Positions 6,235 through 7,741 of a DNA stretch of 7,741 bases are shown in pieces. Within the stretch, counting starts at the first letter, position 1. Each line of letters starts with the position of its first letter. The notes under the pieces are model-generated. The model was given only the letters and a program-made list of their open reading frames with translations. It searched no databases and was not told the origin of the DNA. The stretch lies in NCBI GenBank assembly GCA_021820805.1, contig JAKADF010000143.1:1-7741 (forward strand). Direction: 5' to 3'. Position numbers and translations under genes: made by a program. The stretch comes from Bacillota bacterium (GTDB lineage Bacteria; Bacillota; Bacilli; Alicyclobacillales; Alicyclobacillaceae).

Positions 6235-6273
6235 CATATAAACAGAGGCTGAGAAAAAGCCTCTGTTTATATG
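6235..6273 (-). terminator. Terminator after the repeat-protein gene
   Basis: A perfect 16-bp inverted repeat (6235-6250 with 6258-6273, 7-base loop) has the GC-rich core AGAGGCT/AGCCTCT. On the minus strand the distal arm ends in TGTTTATATGTTT, a T-rich tail. It lies 18 bp after the stop of the repeat gene and 18 bp before the ATPase start, so the ATPase and glycosyltransferase would be expressed separately or by readthrough. Confidence 0.7.
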
Positions 6274-6291
6274 CGCATGAGTAGCAACCAA

Positions 6292-6750
6292 TTAAGCGGG
6301 TGTACATGTCTGAATTAATGGGGCAAAATCTCGGTTTATGAATATACTTCCGTCGATCGGAGTCGGTAACTTAGTTCCTCCAGGTGTTGTTGCTGTGCTG
6401 AATGAAGACACATACATCCCTGGTGAGAGCCCCAATACCTGAAGTTCATATTGATGGTTTTGAGCCACTGCGGGAAGCTGGATTTCAGCCGTACAGCATG
6501 GAGCAACCGTCGTTGTAGTTTGGGCAAATAATACTTTTGGACAGAATGGAACCATACCAACGTTGGTTACAAACTGTGCTATATCATAAACGCGAACAGT
6601 GACAGTTTGAGTAGCGTTCGTATTGTTCAGCACTTTGGTATAGAAAGTCCTTGCTCCATTCACTACAAAAACAGGGCCCGTTGTTAAATCGGCGCTAGCT
6701 CCAATCGCTGCTGCAATCGCTGCCACTTCGGACTTGATTTCTACGAGTCT
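6292..6750 (-). CDS. C-terminal part of the repeat protein (beta-rich domain), frame-shifted
   Basis: This frame carries the last repeat (LVEIKSEVAAIAAAIGASADL) and a domain of about 130 residues that ends at the TAA 6294-6292. The domain is rich in alternating beta pattern (FVVNGARTFYTKVLNN, TVTVRVYDI, YELQVLGLSPGMYVSSFS) and has four cysteines (FCPK, PCC, QTC), so a disulfide-stabilised beta-sandwich tip is likely. A GTG at 6726 could start a 144-residue product, but no ribosome binding site precedes it and the repeat sequence continues upstream across it. It is therefore almost certainly the end of the gene at 6741-7741, separated by a one-base deletion. Similar repeat-plus-beta-tip proteins occur on Bacillota spore surfaces as far as I recall; I assign no name. 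Confidence 0.8.
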   Translation of the reverse strand, partial: RLVEIKSEVAAIAAAIGASADLTTGPVFVVNGARTFYTKVLNNTNATQTVTVRVYDIAQFVTNVGMVPFCPKVLFAQTTTTVAPCCTAEIQLPAVAQNHQYELQVLGLSPGMYVSSFSTATTPGGTKLPTPIDGSIFINRDFAPLIQTCTPA

Positions 6751-7741
6751 GTAGACGGATTCCTTACTTCTCCCAGAATTGCCGCGACTTCGGATTTAAT
6801 TTCTACAAGTCCGGTACCTGGGTTCTCTACATCCGCCAATATAGCTGCCACTTCGGACTTGATTTCCACGAGGCCAGTCAGCGGATTATCAAGCTTCGCT
6901 TCGATTGCTGCGACTTCTGCTACAATTGTGCTCGATGTGCCTGTAAGTGCGATAATCTCGTTCTTAATTTCAGTCAGACCATGGACCGGGTTCGTTACTT
7001 CACCCAGGATTACCGCGACTTCGGACTTAATTTCTACAAGCCCAGTGCCTGGGTTCTCTACATCTGCCAGGATAGCTGCTATTTCTGACTTGATTTCAAC
7101 CAAGCCAGTTTGTGGGTTATCAAGCTTCGCTTCGATTGCTGCGACTTCTGCTGCAATTCCACTCGATGTACCTGTAAGTGAAATAATTTCGTTCTTGATT
7201 TCAGTCAGGCCGTGGATCGGATTCGTTACCTCTCCCAGAATCGCTGCGACTTCTGACTTAATTTCTACAAGGCCGGTACCTGGGTTCTCTACATCTGCCA
7301 AGATGGCTCTTATTTCCGACTTGATTTCCACGAGGCCAGTTTGTGGATTATCCAGCTTCGCTTCGATGGCTGCGACTTCAGCACCAATGTTGCCAGACGA
7401 ACCACTAAGGGCGATAATCTCTGACTTAATTTCAGTCAGACCGTGGACAGGGTTCGTTACTTCTCCCAGGATTGCCGCTACTTCTGACTTAATTTCTACA
7501 AGCCCGGTACCTGGACTCTCTACATCTGCCAAGATTGCGGCCACTTCAGACTTGATTTCAACCAGGCCAGTTTGTGGATTATCTAGTTTTGCCTCGATGG
7601 CTGCAACCTCAGACGCGATGCTGCCAGATGTTCCAGTAAGCGCAATAATCTCGGATTTAATTTCAGTCAGGCCGTGTGTCGGGTTTGTTACTTCTCCCAG
7701 AATTGCTGCGACTTCTGACTTGATTTCAACTAGGCCGGAAC
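6741..7741 (-). CDS. Repeat-rich fibre-like protein, 5' end beyond window, early stop
   Basis: The frame is open from the right edge to the TAG at 6743-6741 (332 codons visible). It consists only of repeats: a 77-residue super-repeat made of two 21-residue units (VEIKSEVAAILADVENPGTG and VEIKSEVAAILGEVTNPVHG, each closed by L), a 14-residue unit (TEIKNEIIALTGTS) and a third 21-residue unit with EVAAIEAKLDNPQTGL. Within a unit the hydrophobic residues fall at 3, 7, 10, 14 and 21, a heptad-compatible spacing, and N-P-x-x-G-L breaks the helix once per unit. A segmented rod or coiled-coil stalk is likely. The last unit should read NPSTGLVEIKSEV, but a missing G turns it into NPSTDS and a stop; the other frame continues it exactly. 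No secretion signal can be judged because the N-terminus is outside the window. Confidence 0.85.
   Translation of the reverse strand, partial: SGLVEIKSEVAAILGEVTNPTHGLTEIKSEIIALTGTSGSIASEVAAIEAKLDNPQTGLVEIKSEVAAILADVESPGTGLVEIKSEVAAILGEVTNPVHGLTEIKSEIIALSGSSGNIGAEVAAIEAKLDNPQTGLVEIKSEIRAILADVENPGTGLVEIKSEVAAILGEVTNPIHGLTEIKNEIISLTGTSSGIAAEVAAIEAKLDNPQTGLVEIKSEIAAILADVENPGTGLVEIKSEVAVILGEVTNPVHGLTEIKNEIIALTGTSSTIVAEVAAIEAKLDNPLTGLVEIKSEVAAILADVENPGTGLVEIKSEVAAILGEVRNPSTDS
6741..7741 (-). repeat. Tandem 231-bp coding repeats (at least 4.3 copies)
   Basis: The same AGCTTCG-type landmark recurs at 6893, 7124, 7355 and (as TAGTTTTG) 7586, each exactly 231 bp apart. Three full super-repeats and parts of two more are visible. 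Within each there are 63-bp subunits. Differences between copies are mostly synonymous, so the protein repeat is under selection while the DNA drifts. Such an array can change copy number by recombination. Confidence 0.95.
6749..6754 (-). other. One-base deletion (frameshift) in the repeat gene
   Basis: The minus strand reads CCG TCT ACA GAC TCG TAG. Every other unit has a Gly-Leu-Val-Glu here (e.g. ACC GGA CTT GTA GAA), so ACA GGA CTC GTA GAA is expected and one G is missing. Adding it joins the two frames into one protein without another stop. No slippery heptamer is seen. Confidence 0.85.

Noticed and set aside
6292..6726. Separate 144-residue gene starting at GTG 6726
   Set aside because: No ribosome binding site precedes it and repeat-type sequence continues in frame upstream of the proposed start.
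6741..7741. Regularly spaced repeats resembling a CRISPR array
   Set aside because: Period is 231 bp, there are no unique spacers, and the whole array is one open frame with conserved protein repeats.

Overview
The window looks like a chromosomal accessory region of a low-to-mid GC, spore-forming-type Bacillota, probably a bacillus (an Alicyclobacillus-like genome is my best guess). The grounds are strong AGGAGG/AAGGTGAT-type ribosome binding sites, frequent GTG and TTG starts, a secreted glucosaminidase carrying stalk-type repeats, and a CBO0543-family membrane protein. No rRNA, tRNA, transposase or CRISPR array is visible.

Layout from left to right. (1) Positions 1-2284, minus strand: a YjeH-like amino-acid/polyamine permease, followed with no real gap by a secreted GH73 (LytG-like) glucosaminidase that runs off the left edge. 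The ribosome binding site of the second gene overlaps the stop codon of the first. (2) Positions 2496-4283, plus strand: three consecutive genes for small membrane proteins. They are a 262-residue protein with an exact-length internal duplication around PGxGQ motifs, a 159-residue protein with a membrane hairpin between two small alpha/beta halves, and a CBO0543-family protein. (3) Positions 4392-6216, minus strand: a family-2 glycosyltransferase with C-terminal TPR repeats, preceded in the same direction by an ABC-type ATPase that has lost most of its catalytic motifs. (4) Positions 6292-7741, minus strand: a surface-fibre-like protein built of 77-residue super-repeats and a beta-rich Cys-containing C-terminal domain. 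It is broken by a one-base deletion near 6751 and continues beyond the right edge.

Two points stand out. First, the plus-strand three-gene block is flanked by duplicated pieces of one ancestral glycosyltransferase/permease junction. The left side keeps the whole permease plus a relic of a glycosyltransferase C-terminus (2351-2447). The right side keeps the whole glycosyltransferase plus a 34-bp piece of permease (4343-4376) identical to 2204-2237. This suggests that the block was inserted with duplication of the junction. Second, the repeat protein, the degenerate ATPase and the TPR glycosyltransferase lie in line on the same strand. They could form a surface-glycoprotein unit in which the glycosyltransferase modifies the repeat protein; this is inference from order and families only.
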